Made by a program: the position numbers and the translations under genes
Notes under the pieces: generated by a model
Database searches by the model: none
The model's input: only the letters and a program-made list of their open reading frames with translations
Told to the model about the DNA's origin: nothing
In this document: positions 44,008-53,352 of the stretch, piece after piece
Position numbering within the stretch: position 1 is the first letter of the stretch
Layout of the letters: each line of letters starts with the position of its first letter
NCBI RefSeq assembly: GCF_014218275.1
Contig: NZ_AP023213.1
Coordinates: 3,264,001-3,328,000 of the forward strand
DNA from: Citrifermentans bremense
Lineage (GTDB): Bacteria > Desulfobacterota > Desulfuromonadia > Geobacterales > Geobacteraceae
Length of the DNA: 64,000 bases
Direction: 5' to 3'

Positions 44008-45315
44008 CTATTTAATTTCCGCCTTGGGGACTTCGGTCACCTTGGCGCGTTCAAGAAGGAACTGCACCGCCTTGTCTTCCCGCATCTGGGCCATCAGGTT
44101 GTCCTTGGCCCGCTCGTTGGTCTTGTAGAGCTGCGACACCTTCTCCAGGTCCTGCCTGGTCTGCTCGGCGATCACGGAGAGCTGGGCCTCGAACTCCTCT
44201 TCGGTCGGCTCGATCTTCTCCTTGTCGGCGACCGCATCCAGAAGCAGCGAACCTTTCACCTGCTCGCGGGCGTTTTCGCGGAACTGCGCCTTGTAGCTGT
44301 CGTCGGTCATCCCCATCATCTCGAGGGAAAGCCTCTGGGAGGTAAGTCTCTGCTTGGTGCTCTCCAGCATCATCTGGACCTGGCGGTCCACCAGCGCCTC
44401 GGGGACCTCGATGTCGTTTTTCTCGATCAGGGCCTTGATGAGGCGGTCGCGCAGCTCGGCGTTGATGCGGCTGGTCTCCTGGGCCTCGTTGATCTCGGCG
44501 AGCTTTGCTTTCAGCAGGTCCAGGGTCTCGAACTCCTCGCCGAACTCCTTGGCGAAGTCGTCGTTCAGCTCCGGAAGCTCCTTCACCTTGATCTCCTTGA
44601 CGGAGACCTCGAAGTCGGCGGGCTTGCCGGCGAGCTCGGCGCTGCCGTACCCCTCGGGGAAGTTGACCTTGATGGTGCTGTTGGTCCCGACGGTCATGCC
44701 GACCATCTGGTCTTCAAAGCCGGGGATGAAGCGCCCGGAGCCGAGTTCGAGCTGGAAGTCCTCGGCGGAGCCCCCCTCGAAGTAGACGCCGTCTGTGGAG
44801 CCCTTGAAGTCGAAGGTGACGAAGTCGCCCAGGGCAGCGGCATGTCCTTCGGGTGCCGGTCCGAGCTGCGCCATGCGCTCCTGCATCTCCTTCAGGCGGG
44901 CGGCGACGACGGAATCGTCGATCTCCAGCTTCTCCTTGACCACTTCGAGGCCGGCGTAATCCTTGACCTCGATTTCGGGGAAGATCTCGACGGTGGCGGA
45001 GTATTTGAACGGTTCACCCTTTTTCAGCTGGTCGCTCTCGATCACCGGGTAGCCGACCGGGTTCAGCCCCTTCTCGTTCACCGCGCTGAAGTAGCTGTCC
45101 TGGACCAGGTTCTTCACCACGTCCTCGGCCATCTTCTCGCCGTAGTGCTTCTCGATCAGGCCCATCGGGACCTTGCCCTTACGGAACCCCTTTATGGCGG
45201 CATGCTTTCTTATTTCGGCATAAGCTTTGTCAACTTCAGCAGAAACTTTGTCTGCCGGGATTTCGAAGTTCAACTTCTTCTTGATGCTGTTGACCGATTC
45301 AACGCTGATCTGCAT
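44008..45315 (-). CDS. tig: Trigger factor
   Basis: A ribosome-associated chaperone and prolyl isomerase. 435 residues: ribosome-binding domain with the signature [17 protein letters not shown] (about 40-56), an FKBP-like PPIase domain at about 160-245, and a C-terminal helical chaperone domain. First gene of the tig-clpP-clpX-lon set, read from the promoter at 45491-45520. Confidence 0.96.
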   Translation of the reverse strand: MQISVESVNSIKKKLNFEIPADKVSAEVDKAYAEIRKHAAIKGFRKGKVPMGLIEKHYGEKMAEDVVKNLVQDSYFSAVNEKGLNPVGYPVIESDQLKKGEPFKYSATVEIFPEIEVKDYAGLEVVKEKLEIDDSVVAARLKEMQERMAQLGPAPEGHAAALGDFVTFDFKGSTDGVYFEGGSAEDFQLELGSGRFIPGFEDQMVGMTVGTNSTIKVNFPEGYGSAELAGKPADFEVSVKEIKVKELPELNDDFAKEFGEEFETLDLLKAKLAEINEAQETSRINAELRDRLIKALIEKNDIEVPEALVDRQVQMMLESTKQRLTSQRLSLEMMGMTDDSYKAQFRENAREQVKGSLLLDAVADKEKIEPTEEEFEAQLSVIAEQTRQDLEKVSQLYKTNERAKDNLMAQMREDKAVQFLLERAKVTEVPKAEIK

Positions 45316-45490
45316 GAAAATTCCTCTCTTTTGTTCACATTATAGGGCAGGCTCTCTGCCGTAATGCCTATTGGCATGGGGTCTGGGCGGGAATTCTGAT
45401 GACGGGTCGTCGGGGCATCCGCAGGGGAAGCTGCCTCACGGAAGAGGCTTGGGAGCGGCGCTCGTCGTTTGGCGCACGCAACAAGAGGGT

Positions 45491-45520
45491 AAAGTACCAA
45501 AGGGGGAGGGAATTTGTCAA
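45491..45520 (-). promoter_or_regulatory. tig-clp-lon promoter
   Basis: -35 TTGACA (45520-45515), an 18-base spacer, and -10 TACTTT (45496-45491). The resulting tig leader is about 165 bases. Confidence 0.65.
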
Positions 45521-45608
45521 CACAGAATTAGATATGTTCTATCAACGCTTTAACCTGCCGCGCCAGGGGGAGAGCCCCCCTCAAAACTGCTCAGGCCGGC
45601 GGTGAATC

Positions 45609-45642
45609 AGCCGCGCCTCCGGACAGGGCCGGAGACGCGGCT
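45609..45642 (-). terminator. Large GC hairpin after cydB
   Basis: AGCCGCGCCTCCGG pairs with CCGGAGACGCGGCT (one mismatch) around a six-base loop. It begins about 11 bases after the cydB stop. There is no clear U-run, so it may be a mRNA 3'-end stabiliser or a factor-dependent stop rather than a textbook terminator. Confidence 0.5.
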
Positions 45643-45653
45643 GGCGCGCTTTG

Positions 45654-46682
45654 CTAGTAGGCCTCGTGGTCCCCGGCCAGGGTCTCGGCGCTCACCCGCC
45701 CCCGGAAGAGACGGTAGACCCAGATCTTGTAGGCGATCACGATCGGCACGAAGACGAAGGCGACGACGGTCATGATGCGCAGCGTGTAGTCGGAGGAGGA
45801 ACTGTTGTATATGGTGAGGCTGTAGGCCGCGTCCAGACTCGAAGGTATCAGGTTCGGGAAAAGCCCGACGACCCCGGTAAAAACCACGCCGAGAATGGTG
45901 GCGCAGGAGGCCGCGAACGCCGCCAGTGTCTCCCCCTTGGCAAGGAACAGGCGCACGGCCAAAAGTGCCGCCACGGCGATAAGCGGCACCACGGCGAAGA
46001 CCGGGGCGGCGAGGTAGTTGTCGTAGAGCTTCGTCGCGAAATTGCTGTAGGCAAGGAAACCGACCGCCACCACCAGAAGCGGCACCCAGAGGAACTTCGC
46101 CAGCTCCTCGGCACGCCGGCTCAGGGAACCGGTGCTCTTAACGGCCGCGTAGAGCGCGCCGTGCTCCAAAAAGAGCAGTACGAAGAGAAGCCCGCTGACG
46201 ATGCCGTAGGGGTTCAAGAGGTAAATGAGAGAGCCGTGATACCCCGCCTCGTCCATGGGAAGCCCCGCGAAGATGTTGCCGAAGGCCACCCCGAACAAAA
46301 GCGCAGGGATAAAACTGGAGACGACGATGGCCCAGTCCCAGCACCCCTTCCAAAGGGGACCGTCCTCCTTGCCGCGGAACTCGAAGGAGACCCCGCGCAC
46401 GATGAGGGCGAAGAGCAGCAGCAACAAGGGGGTGTAGAGGTAACTGAACATGAGCGCGTAGGTGGTAGGGAAAGCGGCGAAGGTGGCGCCACCTGCGGTC
46501 ACGAGCCAGACCTCGTTGCCGTCCCAGACCGGGCCGTAGCTGTTGATGAGGACGCGCCGGTCGGTATCGCTTGTACCGAGCACGCGGTGCAGCATCCCCC
46601 CTCCCAGGACAAACCCGTCCAGCATGAAATAGACCCCCCAGAGAACACCCCAAAGCACGAACCAGACGATATGCAGATCCAT
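45654..46682 (-). CDS. cydB: Cytochrome bd ubiquinol oxidase subunit II
   Basis: The partner of CydA in the high-affinity quinol:O2 oxidoreductase. 342 residues, with about eight to nine TM segments. The N-terminal LHIVWFVLWGVLWGVYFMLDGFVLGGGML and the conserved YGPVWDGNEVWLVTAGGATFAAFPTTYA segment (motifs here given in part) define the family. It begins ten bases after cydA. No cydX-like small gene follows. Confidence 0.93.
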   Translation of the reverse strand: MDLHIVWFVLWGVLWGVYFMLDGFVLGGGMLHRVLGTSDTDRRVLINSYGPVWDGNEVWLVTAGGATFAAFPTTYALMFSYLYTPLLLLLFALIVRGVSFEFRGKEDGPLWKGCWDWAIVVSSFIPALLFGVAFGNIFAGLPMDEAGYHGSLIYLLNPYGIVSGLLFVLLFLEHGALYAAVKSTGSLSRRAEELAKFLWVPLLVVAVGFLAYSNFATKLYDNYLAAPVFAVVPLIAVAALLAVRLFLAKGETLAAFAASCATILGVVFTGVVGLFPNLIPSSLDAAYSLTIYNSSSSDYTLRIMTVVAFVFVPIVIAYKIWVYRLFRGRVSAETLAGDHEAY

Positions 46683-46692
46683 TTCTTCCCCC

Positions 46693-48036
46693 CTATTTTC
46701 CGAAGGCGCCGGTGGCGCCGGTGCTGGTTTCTTCAGGCCCCTTGCGGGCGAACTTGGCCAGAAGGTAGATGTCGACGAAGCCCAAAAGACCGTAAAGGAG
46801 CGTGAACCCGAGCAGGGAGCCGATTACCTGCGACAGGTCGATGCTCTTCGAAACCGCGTCGGAGGTCCTCATGAGGCCATAGACGATCCAGGGCTGTCTC
46901 CCCACCTCGGACACCACCCACCCAAGCTGGTTGGCTATATAGGGAAGCGGGATGCAGAAAACCATCAGGCGCAGGAACCAGGGGTACTTCTCCAGGAGGT
47001 TGTTGCGGTGGAAAAAGAGCGACACGGCGGCGAGGATGATGAAGAGGGTCCCTAGCCCGACCATGGCGCGGAAGCTGAGGAAGACCGGGAGCACCGGCGG
47101 GCGGTCCTCCTTGGGGAAGGAGTTCAGGCCGCGCACCTCGGCGTTCAGGTCATGATAGGCCAGAAGGCTCAGCATGCCGGGAACCGGTAAGGCTGAGACC
47201 AGGTTGCACTGGTTCTTCTCGTCGGGAAAGGCGATCAGGTGCATGGGGGCGTTGCGGCAGCTGTCCCAGATGGACTCCATGGCTGCGAACTTGGCGGGCT
47301 GGGTCTTGGCGACGTCGACCGCGTGGAAGTCGCCTACCACTGCCACCATAAGCGTCGAGACCAGCGCGAAGACCGCTGCCATGCCGAAGGATGCCTTGAA
47401 GAAGGGGCGGTTGCGCCCCCTGAGCAGATGCCATGCCGAGACCCCCATGACGAAGAAGGCCCCCACCGTGTAGCCGGAAACGATCTGGTGCCCGAATTTC
47501 AAAAGGCCGAACGGATTGGTGAGGAGCGCCATGAAGTCGACCATCTCCGCGCGCCCGTTTCGGAGCACATACCCCACCGGGTGCTGCATCCAGCCGTTGG
47601 CAAGGAGGATCCAGAGCCCCGAGAGGTTCGTCGCCAGGGCGACGATCCAGATGGAGGCTGCGTGCATCTTCTTTCCGACCTTGTTCCAGCCGAAGGCCCA
47701 TACGCCGATGAACACCGATTCGAGGAAGAAGGCGACCGTCGCCTCGATGGCGAGGGGGGCGCCGAAGATGTCGCCCACGTACCTGGAGTACTCGGCCCAG
47801 TTCATGCCGAACTGGAACTCCAAGGTGATGCCGGTCACCACCCCCAGGGCGAAGTTGATCAGGAAGAGCTTCCCCCAGAACTTCGCCATCCGCATGTACA
47901 TCTCGTTGCCGCTGATCACGTAGCGGGTTTCCATGGCGGCCACGAGAATCGACAGCCCCAGGGTCAATGGGACGAAGATGAAGTGGAACATGCTGGTGAT
48001 GGCGAACTGCAGCCTGCTCAAGGTCAATACATCCAT
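46693..48036 (-). CDS. cydA: Cytochrome bd ubiquinol oxidase subunit I
   Basis: The haem b558/b595/d subunit. 447 residues from the ATG at 48036 (AAAGGAG site); the frame opens earlier but without a ribosome site. His18 in FHFIFVPLTLG is the distal haem ligand, and FGMNWAEYSRYVGDIFG is the family signature. The length and the region between TM6 and TM7 point to the short Q-loop form, as in CIO-type oxidases. It is preceded by an Rrf2 regulator gene, suggesting control by redox or Fe-S status. In an otherwise anaerobic lineage it would protect against O2. Confidence 0.93.
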   Translation of the reverse strand: MDVLTLSRLQFAITSMFHFIFVPLTLGLSILVAAMETRYVISGNEMYMRMAKFWGKLFLINFALGVVTGITLEFQFGMNWAEYSRYVGDIFGAPLAIEATVAFFLESVFIGVWAFGWNKVGKKMHAASIWIVALATNLSGLWILLANGWMQHPVGYVLRNGRAEMVDFMALLTNPFGLLKFGHQIVSGYTVGAFFVMGVSAWHLLRGRNRPFFKASFGMAAVFALVSTLMVAVVGDFHAVDVAKTQPAKFAAMESIWDSCRNAPMHLIAFPDEKNQCNLVSALPVPGMLSLLAYHDLNAEVRGLNSFPKEDRPPVLPVFLSFRAMVGLGTLFIILAAVSLFFHRNNLLEKYPWFLRLMVFCIPLPYIANQLGWVVSEVGRQPWIVYGLMRTSDAVSKSIDLSQVIGSLLGFTLLYGLLGFVDIYLLAKFARKGPEETSTGATGAFGK

Positions 48037-48179
48037 TTGTGCGCTCCTTTGAATATAATGCACGTTTTTGGGCCGGCGGCCCTTGCTTCTGCTATAACGG
48101 CCGGATCAAGGTGAAGGATCCCAGAAGATCAACAGGACCTTCTTTATCCTATTGGTAGGCAAATTTTTTTTGCGCTGCG

Positions 48180-48590
48180 CTACTGCTGCGGGCCACGCGC
48201 AAGGGAGTCGATGGTCACACCGTCCAGGATGTGCACCACCTCGGTCTGCACCTGCTTCCATACCGCATGCACGCGGCATGGGCCTCCCCGGTCGCAGGCG
48301 CTTCCGAGAAGGCAGCGGTTGGGAAGGATGGGCCCTTCCACCGCCTCCACCACCTCCCGCAGAGTTATCGCAGAGGCGGGACGCCCCAGGACGAAGCCGC
48401 CGCCGGTGCCGCGCGAGGAGCTGACCAGGCCGAGCTTGGCGAAGCTCTGGAAGATCTTGGCCAGGAAGGTCTGCGGGACCTCGGCTGCCGCTGCGATCTC
48501 GCTGATCAGCGAGACGCGCCCCGGCGGCTGCTGGGCCAGGTAGATGATGCCGCGTATGGCGTATTCACCCTTTCGGGTCAGTTCCATCAT
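48180..48590 (-). CDS. Rrf2-family Fe-S transcription regulator
   Basis: 136 residues. N-terminal winged HTH (about 1-65, MELTRKGEYAIRGIIYLAQ and the recognition helix VPQTFLAKIFQSFAKLGLV). The iron-sulfur ligands are Cys93, Cys99 and Cys105 (CX5CX5C, the IscR spacing). It is likely to sense O2, NO or Fe-S supply. It is transcribed from 48621-48649 and ends 143 bases before cydA, so cydAB is a natural target. The IscR/NsrR/CymR assignment is not settled. Confidence 0.88.
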   Translation of the reverse strand: MMELTRKGEYAIRGIIYLAQQPPGRVSLISEIAAAAEVPQTFLAKIFQSFAKLGLVSSSRGTGGGFVLGRPASAITLREVVEAVEGPILPNRCLLGSACDRGGPCRVHAVWKQVQTEVVHILDGVTIDSLARGPQQ

Positions 48591-48601
48591 AATAACACCT
48601 T

Positions 48602-48649
48602 TAGGACCAAATTTATCCCTTTTATAACGGAGCATCCGGACCGTGTCAA
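48602..48649 (-). promoter_or_regulatory. rrf2 promoter and possible operator
   Basis: -35 TTGACA (48649-48644), a 17-base spacer, and -10 TATAAA (48626-48621). Just downstream, AGGGATAAATTTGGTCCT (48619-48602) is a partial palindrome (12 of 18 positions symmetric) at the +1 region, where an autorepressor could bind. Confidence 0.65.
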
Positions 48650-48735
48650 GCGTAAAACTCCTGGGAAAAATTTTCAGCGGCGGCTGGCGCTACGAAAAGG
48701 TCTGGCAAGTCAAGGGGGCGGCTTGTGGACAGCGG

Positions 48736-48764
48736 AAAAGGGGGCCGTTTGCGCGGCCCCCTTT
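48736..48764 (-). terminator. Terminator after the zinc-ribbon gene
   Basis: AAAGGGGGCCG (48737-48747) pairs with CGGCCCCCTTT (48754-48764), an 11-bp stem with a six-base loop, followed by a short minus-strand U-run. Confidence 0.8.
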
Positions 48765-48789
48765 CATGGGCATGTGTACATGGTTGGTA

Positions 48790-48945
48790 TCAGCCGAGGA
48801 GGCTGTTGAAGTTTCTCGCTCTGTTGGCCAGAATGGTCGGGTCGAGGACCTCCCCGCAACAGGTGCATTTCCAGGCATCGAAAGATCTAACGAAGTCGTA
48901 ATATTTTTCGGCAAACATTCTACCTTTGCATTTAGGACATTTCAT
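48790..48945 (-). CDS. Small zinc-ribbon protein, 51 residues
   Basis: It starts MKCPKCKGRMFAEKYYDF and ends SLLG. Cys3-x2-Cys6 and Cys27-x2-Cys30 (with an extra Cys29) form a zinc ribbon; the C-terminal part is a short basic helix (NRARNFNSLL). GGAGGTAAGG precedes the ATG, and a terminator closes it, so it is a stand-alone gene. No function known to me. The size and fold suit a small regulatory or RNA/protein-binding adaptor. Confidence 0.78.
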   Translation of the reverse strand: MKCPKCKGRMFAEKYYDFVRSFDAWKCTCCGEVLDPTILANRARNFNSLLG

Positions 48946-49098
48946 AAACCTTACCTCCCAACAAAAAGTTGATTAAAAGACTTCATGTGGGGAGCTATAT
49001 TTCACCTTGCATGCCAAGATAATGGTTATGAAAATATTGTAATCGTATGCAGTCGCCGTCCTTGAGGAACCATCGATAAAAAGCGGATTTATGGACCA

Positions 49099-49653
49099 TT
49101 AGAAATATCTTCTGATAGCTTCAAGCTTTGCGGGCCCGATCCCCGGCACCCGCGACACCCCCTCCAGAGAGCCGAAAGCGCCATTTTCGTGACGCTCCGT
49201 CACGATTCTTTCCGAGAGCACCGGCCCGATCCCCGGCAGCAGCGCCCATTCCTTCGCGGACATCCGGTCCGGATCCAAGGGCACCCCCAGCAGCATCCGT
49301 TCCCTCACTCCCATTTTAGTGATTGAAATCACAGCTTTTTCCCTTTCGGGAAGGCCAAGGGTGAGAACATCTCCGTTTTGCAGCACCATGGACGAGCTGG
49401 CAGGAAGCACTCCTAGAGCCTCCGGATCCGCGACCGTCATTTTAATGGCGGTCGCAATCGAGGTACCGTCGGGAAACCGATAGACGCCGGCCTGGGGGAA
49501 ATCGCCTGAAAGCCGCACCGCGACCGTCCCTCCCCGATCACGCAAAAAGGCCGCTTCCTCACCCTTCGGGGCGGGAAAGCGGCCTTTTGCGTAGAGAGTC
49601 AGGGAGAGGAGCAGTGCGATACACCAGATGGCGAGTCGGCTGCTCGTGGGCAT
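49099..49653 (-). CDS. Exported helix-hairpin-helix (ComEA-like) protein
   Basis: 184 residues. A signal or anchor at about 7-22 (IWCIALLLSLTLYA). A central SLBB-like beta region (about 45-110, GDFPQAGVYRFPDGTSIATAIK, NGDVLTLGLPE) is followed by paired HhH motifs at about 130-184 (LLPGIGPVLSERIV and VPGIGPAKLEAIRRYF). This SLBB+HhH layout is that of ComEA DNA-uptake proteins. Its start overlaps the cimA stop (TGATG). Whether it works in DNA uptake is unproven. Confidence 0.78.
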   Translation of the reverse strand: MPTSSRLAIWCIALLLSLTLYAKGRFPAPKGEEAAFLRDRGGTVAVRLSGDFPQAGVYRFPDGTSIATAIKMTVADPEALGVLPASSSMVLQNGDVLTLGLPEREKAVISITKMGVRERMLLGVPLDPDRMSAKEWALLPGIGPVLSERIVTERHENGAFGSLEGVSRVPGIGPAKLEAIRRYF

Positions 49654-51239
49654 CACGGTTTCGGCGCCGCCGCCTCCTCATCCTTGTGGAGCTTGAACTC
49701 GATGGCGTCGACGAGAGCCTGGTAGGAGGCCTCGATGACGTTGGAGGAGACCCCGACGGTTCCCCAGCGACCTTCCTTGTCGCCGGACTCGATCAGGACC
49801 CGGATGGAGGATGCCGTCCCCTGCCCCGCCGGGAGCACCCTGACCTTGTAGTCGTGCAGCTTCACGTCGCGAAGCTTGGGATAGAACTTCTCCAGCGCCT
49901 TCCTGAGCGCGTTGTCGAGCGCGTTGACCGGCCCTGCCCCTTCCGCCGCGGTGTGCTCGATCTTCCCCCCCACCTTGACCTTGATGGTGGCCTCGGAGAT
50001 CGGCTGGTCGTCCTCGTGGCGCTTCTCGTCGATGACCCTGAAACCGATCACGGAGAAGAACTTGCGGTGGGTGCCGAGCGCGCGCTTCATCAGGAGCTCG
50101 AAGGAAGCCTCCGCCCCCTCGAACTGGTAGCCGCGGTTCTCCATCGCCTTGATGTCTTCCAGGATCTCCAGGGTCACCGGGTCCTTGCTGTCCAGGTTGA
50201 TGTTGAACTCGGTCGCCTTGGCGAGGATGTTGGCGCGCCCGGAGAGGTCGGAGACGAGCACCCGGGTGGTGTTCCCCACCAGCTCCGGTCTCATGTGCTC
50301 GTAGGTCTCTGGATGGCGCTGGATGGCGGAGACGTGCACCCCCCCCTTGTGGGCGAAGGCGGAGTTGCCGACGTAGGCCTGGTGCTTGTTGGGGGCGAGG
50401 TTGGCGAGCTCGTAGACGTAGCGGGAGAGGTCGCGCAACTGGCGCATCTGCTGGTCGCTCACGCACTCCATCTTCATCTTCACCTTGAGCGCCGGGATGA
50501 TGGAGCAGAGGTTCGCGTTGCCGCAGCGCTCGCCGAAGCCGTTGATGGTCCCCTGCACCTGGACGATGCCGCTTTGGACCGCGACTATGGAGTTCGCCAC
50601 GGCGCACTCGCTGTCGTTGTGGGTGTGGATGCCAAGCTGCGTCGAGACCGCCTTCTTTACCTCGGCCACGATGCTGGCGATCTCGAAAGGCATGGTGCCG
50701 CCGTTGGTGTCGCAGAGGATGATGCAGTCCGCACCCGCCTGCTCTGCCGCCTTGAGCGTCTTGATGGCATATTCGGGGTTCGCCTTGTAGCCGTCGAAGA
50801 AGTGCTCGGCGTCGTAGAACACCTCGGGCATGCGCGCCTTCAGGTATTCCAGCGAGTCGTAGATCAGCTCCAGGTTCTCTTCCAGCGGGATCCTCAGCGC
50901 CTCGTGGACCTGGAAGTCCCAGCTCTTGCCGAAGATGGTGACCGCGTCCGCCTCGGACTGCACCAGCGTGCGGATGTTCTGGTCCTTGTCCGGGGTGATC
51001 TTGGCGCGCCTGGTGGAGCCGAAAGCGGCGATCTTCGCCTGGGAAAGCTTCTCTTTCTTGATGTCCTTGAAGAAGGCGACGTCCTTGGGGTTGCTGCCGG
51101 GCCACCCGCCTTCTATGTAAGCGATCCCGGTCTCGTCCAGCTTGTGGGCGATGCGGATCTTGTCTTCCACCAGGAAAGAGATGTCTTCTGCCTGCGTTCC
51201 GTCCCTAAGCGTCGTATCGTACAGTTTCACCAAGCTCAT
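49653..51239 (-). CDS. cimA: (R)-citramalate synthase
   Basis: Condenses pyruvate with acetyl-CoA to citramalate, the threonine-independent route to isoleucine known in Geobacter. 528 residues from the ATG at 51239 (GGTGGGGTG site). [15 protein letters not shown] is the HMGL-like catalytic start; [13 protein letters not shown] holds the metal-binding His pair; a LeuA-type regulatory domain lies at about 400-520. It lies downstream of lysC. Isopropylmalate synthase and CimA look alike; [10 protein letters not shown] favours CimA. Confidence 0.92.
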   Translation of the reverse strand: MSLVKLYDTTLRDGTQAEDISFLVEDKIRIAHKLDETGIAYIEGGWPGSNPKDVAFFKDIKKEKLSQAKIAAFGSTRRAKITPDKDQNIRTLVQSEADAVTIFGKSWDFQVHEALRIPLEENLELIYDSLEYLKARMPEVFYDAEHFFDGYKANPEYAIKTLKAAEQAGADCIILCDTNGGTMPFEIASIVAEVKKAVSTQLGIHTHNDSECAVANSIVAVQSGIVQVQGTINGFGERCGNANLCSIIPALKVKMKMECVSDQQMRQLRDLSRYVYELANLAPNKHQAYVGNSAFAHKGGVHVSAIQRHPETYEHMRPELVGNTTRVLVSDLSGRANILAKATEFNINLDSKDPVTLEILEDIKAMENRGYQFEGAEASFELLMKRALGTHRKFFSVIGFRVIDEKRHEDDQPISEATIKVKVGGKIEHTAAEGAGPVNALDNALRKALEKFYPKLRDVKLHDYKVRVLPAGQGTASSIRVLIESGDKEGRWGTVGVSSNVIEASYQALVDAIEFKLHKDEEAAAPKP

Positions 51240-51264
51240 ATCACCCCACCCTTCATTCAAAAGA

Positions 51265-51388
51265 CGTTCAACGTTCGACGTTCAACGTTTTTAAAAGATC
51301 AAGCCGCTCGCACGCGCGCCGCCCGACGTCCCAGAACCTCCAGCCAGGGCCGGCAAGATCTGGAACGTCGAACCTTGAACGTTGAACG
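51265..51388. repeat. Inverted GTTCAACGTTC-type repeats between lysC and cimA
   Basis: The left arm TTCAACGTTCGACGTTCAACG (about 51269-51289, given in part as repeats of GTTCAACG and GTTCGACG) and the right arm with GAACGTCGAAC and GAACGTTGAAC (about 51363-51388) are inverted relative to each other. A related, less regular block lies at about 39075-39160. Confidence 0.6.
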
Positions 51389-51392
51389 GGTG

Positions 51393-52607
51393 TTATTTCG
51401 AAAGGCCGAAGACGTCGTGCAGCACCCTTACGGCGAGCTCGGTGTACTTGGCATCGACTACCACGGAGATCTTGATCTCGGAGGTGGAGATCATCTGGAT
51501 GTTGATCCCTTCGGCGGCGAGCGCCTTGAACATCGTGGTGGCGACCCCTGCGTGGCTTCTCATGCCGAGGCCGACGATGGAGACCTTGCTCACGTTCTCG
51601 TCGGAGAGGACTTCCTTGGCGTTGATCGCCTGCGCGGTCTCCTGGGTGATGGCAAGCGCCTTCTTGAATTCGGCCTGGGGCACGGTGAAGGTGAAGTCGG
51701 TGGAACCGGCCTCGCTCACGTTCTGAACGATCATGTCCACGGAGATATTGGCATCGGAGAGCGGCGACAGGATCTGGGCTGCGATCCCCGGCTTGTCCGG
51801 GACCTGCATGACTGCTATTTTCACTTCATCCTTGGCATAGGCGATACCCGAGACGAGTACTGCTTCCATATCTTTATCCTCCTTGGTAACCATGGTTCCG
51901 AGATTTTCGTTAAAGCTAGAGCGGACATGGACGTCGACGTTGTACTTGCTGGCGAATTCGACGGAGCGGATCTGGAGCACCTTGGCTCCCAGGCTTGCCA
52001 GCTCCAGCATCTCCTCGTAGGAGATGCGTTCGATCTTCTTGGCGTCCTTGCAGATGTTCGGATCCGTGGTGTAGACGCCGTCAACGTCGGTGAAAATCTC
52101 GCAGACGTCCGCTTTGAGCGCCGCCGCGAGGGCAACCGCCGAGGTGTCCGAGCCGCCGCGCCCGAGTGTGGTGACGCTTCCGGTCTCGTCCACGCCCTGG
52201 AAACCGGCCACGATGAGGATGGTCCCCTCCTTCAAGTCGCTGCGCATCTTGGTATCGTCGATCTTTTCGATGCGCGCCTTGGCGTAGGCGCTATCGGTCA
52301 CGATGGGAACCTGGAAACCCAGGTAGGATTTAGCCTTGTAACCCATCGATTTGAGGCACATGGCCAGCAATGCGATGGAAACCTGCTCGCCTGCTGCAAC
52401 CAGGACATCGTATTCGCGGTTGTCCGGGAATTCGCAGACTTCGTTGGCAAGCGCCACCAGCTTGTTAGTTTCGCCAGACATAGCGGAGACGACCACCACC
52501 ATGTCGTTGCCGGCATCGTAGGTTTTCGCCACCCTCTTGGCGACGTTGCGAATTCGTTCGACGGAACCCATCGAGGTGCCGCCGTACTTTTGGACCACCA
52601 AAGCCAT
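51393..52607 (-). CDS. lysC: Aspartate kinase
   Basis: Phosphorylates aspartate, the first step to Lys, Thr, Met and Ile. 404 residues from the ATG at 52607 (AAGGAGG site), the monofunctional class II form. It has the kinase start VVQKYGGTSMGSVERIRNVA, the loop GRGGSDTSAVALAAAL, and two ACT domains at about 265-400 (PDKPGIAAQIL and GLGMRSHAGVATTMFKALA), which should bind Lys and/or Thr. Promoter at 52670-52698. Confidence 0.96.
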   Translation of the reverse strand: MALVVQKYGGTSMGSVERIRNVAKRVAKTYDAGNDMVVVVSAMSGETNKLVALANEVCEFPDNREYDVLVAAGEQVSIALLAMCLKSMGYKAKSYLGFQVPIVTDSAYAKARIEKIDDTKMRSDLKEGTILIVAGFQGVDETGSVTTLGRGGSDTSAVALAAALKADVCEIFTDVDGVYTTDPNICKDAKKIERISYEEMLELASLGAKVLQIRSVEFASKYNVDVHVRSSFNENLGTMVTKEDKDMEAVLVSGIAYAKDEVKIAVMQVPDKPGIAAQILSPLSDANISVDMIVQNVSEAGSTDFTFTVPQAEFKKALAITQETAQAINAKEVLSDENVSKVSIVGLGMRSHAGVATTMFKALAAEGINIQMISTSEIKISVVVDAKYTELAVRVLHDVFGLSK

Positions 52608-52669
52608 GTCAGTCCTCCTTATACTCAACTGTTAATTCCCGGAAAGCCCCCGGTGGTTTAGAGACACCT

Positions 52670-52698
52670 TTATTAGCAAGAATAGAGTTCACGGTCAA
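52670..52698 (-). promoter_or_regulatory. lysC promoter
   Basis: -35 TTGACC (52698-52693), a 17-base spacer, and -10 TAATAA (52675-52670), about 63 bases before the ATG. The leader is short and shows no lysine-riboswitch-like structure. Confidence 0.6.
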
Positions 52699-52772
52699 AA
52701 CATTTTTTTAAGTAAGAGCGGCCAAGGCACCGGAATGGGTAAATTATTCCGGTCAGGGGAGAATCCCCCCCA

Positions 52773-52808
52773 AAAAAGAACCCCGCCCGTTGAGGAACGA
52801 GCGGGGTT
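52773..52808 (-). terminator. Terminator after tsaE
   Basis: ACCCCGCCCGTT (52781-52792) pairs with AACGAGCGGGGT (52797-52808) with one mismatch, four-base loop, followed by C and six U on the minus strand. It ends the acpS-nnr-CBS-tsaE unit. Confidence 0.85.
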
Positions 52809-52887
52809 GCAGCGTGAGGTGAAGGTTGTCGCGCGCGCTGCCGCGGCCGGGCAACCCGCTGTTTGAAGATGCTGTTTATGGCAGGTG

Positions 52888-53349
52888 TCAGGAGGGGAAC
52901 AGGGACTTCAAAATGACGTTAGGGCGCGCCCCTTTGGCGTGGAATGACACGGAGCGCCCCTCCCCCCGGTGGCTCAGGTTGACGGTGAGGATCTCCTTCG
53001 GGACCTCGTCTTCCAGGCGCTCGGCCCACTCGACCACGCAGGCCCCGTCGCCGGAGAAGTACTCCTCGAAACCGAGGTCGATCACCTCGTCCGCACCCTG
53101 GAGGCGGTACAGGTCGAAGTGGTACAGGGGGATCCTCCCCTGGTAGACGTTAAGTATGGTGTAGGTGGGGCTTGTCACCGGGGTCTCCCGGTCCACCTCG
53201 AGCCCCAGGGCGATCCCCTTGGCGAACTGGGTCTTCCCCGCCCCAAGCTCCCCCACCAGGGCGACGAAATCGCCCGGCTCAAGGAGCCTGCCGAGCCTCG
53301 CCCCCAACTCCACCGTTTCCTCGCAGCTGTTGGTCTCGACTGTCGGCAT
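52888..53349 (-). CDS. tsaE: tRNA threonylcarbamoyladenosine ATPase TsaE
   Basis: The ATPase partner of TsaB/TsaD in t6A37 synthesis on ANN-decoding tRNAs. 153 residues. P-loop GELGAGKT at 33-40, switch SPTYTILNVYQGRIPLYHFDLYRL (given in part), and VVEWAERLED. It is the last gene of the acpS operon. Confidence 0.94.
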   Translation of the reverse strand: MPTVETNSCEETVELGARLGRLLEPGDFVALVGELGAGKTQFAKGIALGLEVDRETPVTSPTYTILNVYQGRIPLYHFDLYRLQGADEVIDLGFEEYFSGDGACVVEWAERLEDEVPKEILTVNLSHRGEGRSVSFHAKGARPNVILKSLFPS

Positions 53350-53352
53350 CGG

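Larger units (their letters stand above)
45316..45653. other. Intergenic region between cydB and tig
   Basis: 338 bases. It contains the tig promoter (45491-45520) with a leader of about 165 bases, and the large hairpin after cydB (45609-45642). No gene is supported; the short frames present lack ribosome sites and homology. Confidence 0.55.

Noticed and set aside
45601-45653. cydX-like small gene after cydB
   Set aside because: The region is a large hairpin with no start codon and ribosome site for a short TM peptide.
49587-52661. Plus-strand frame of 1024 codons opposite cimA and lysC
   Set aside because: It spans three real genes and an intergenic repeat; its translation matches nothing and is an antisense shadow.
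52608-52670. Lysine riboswitch before lysC
   Set aside because: The leader is only about 60 bases, too short for the L-box structure.
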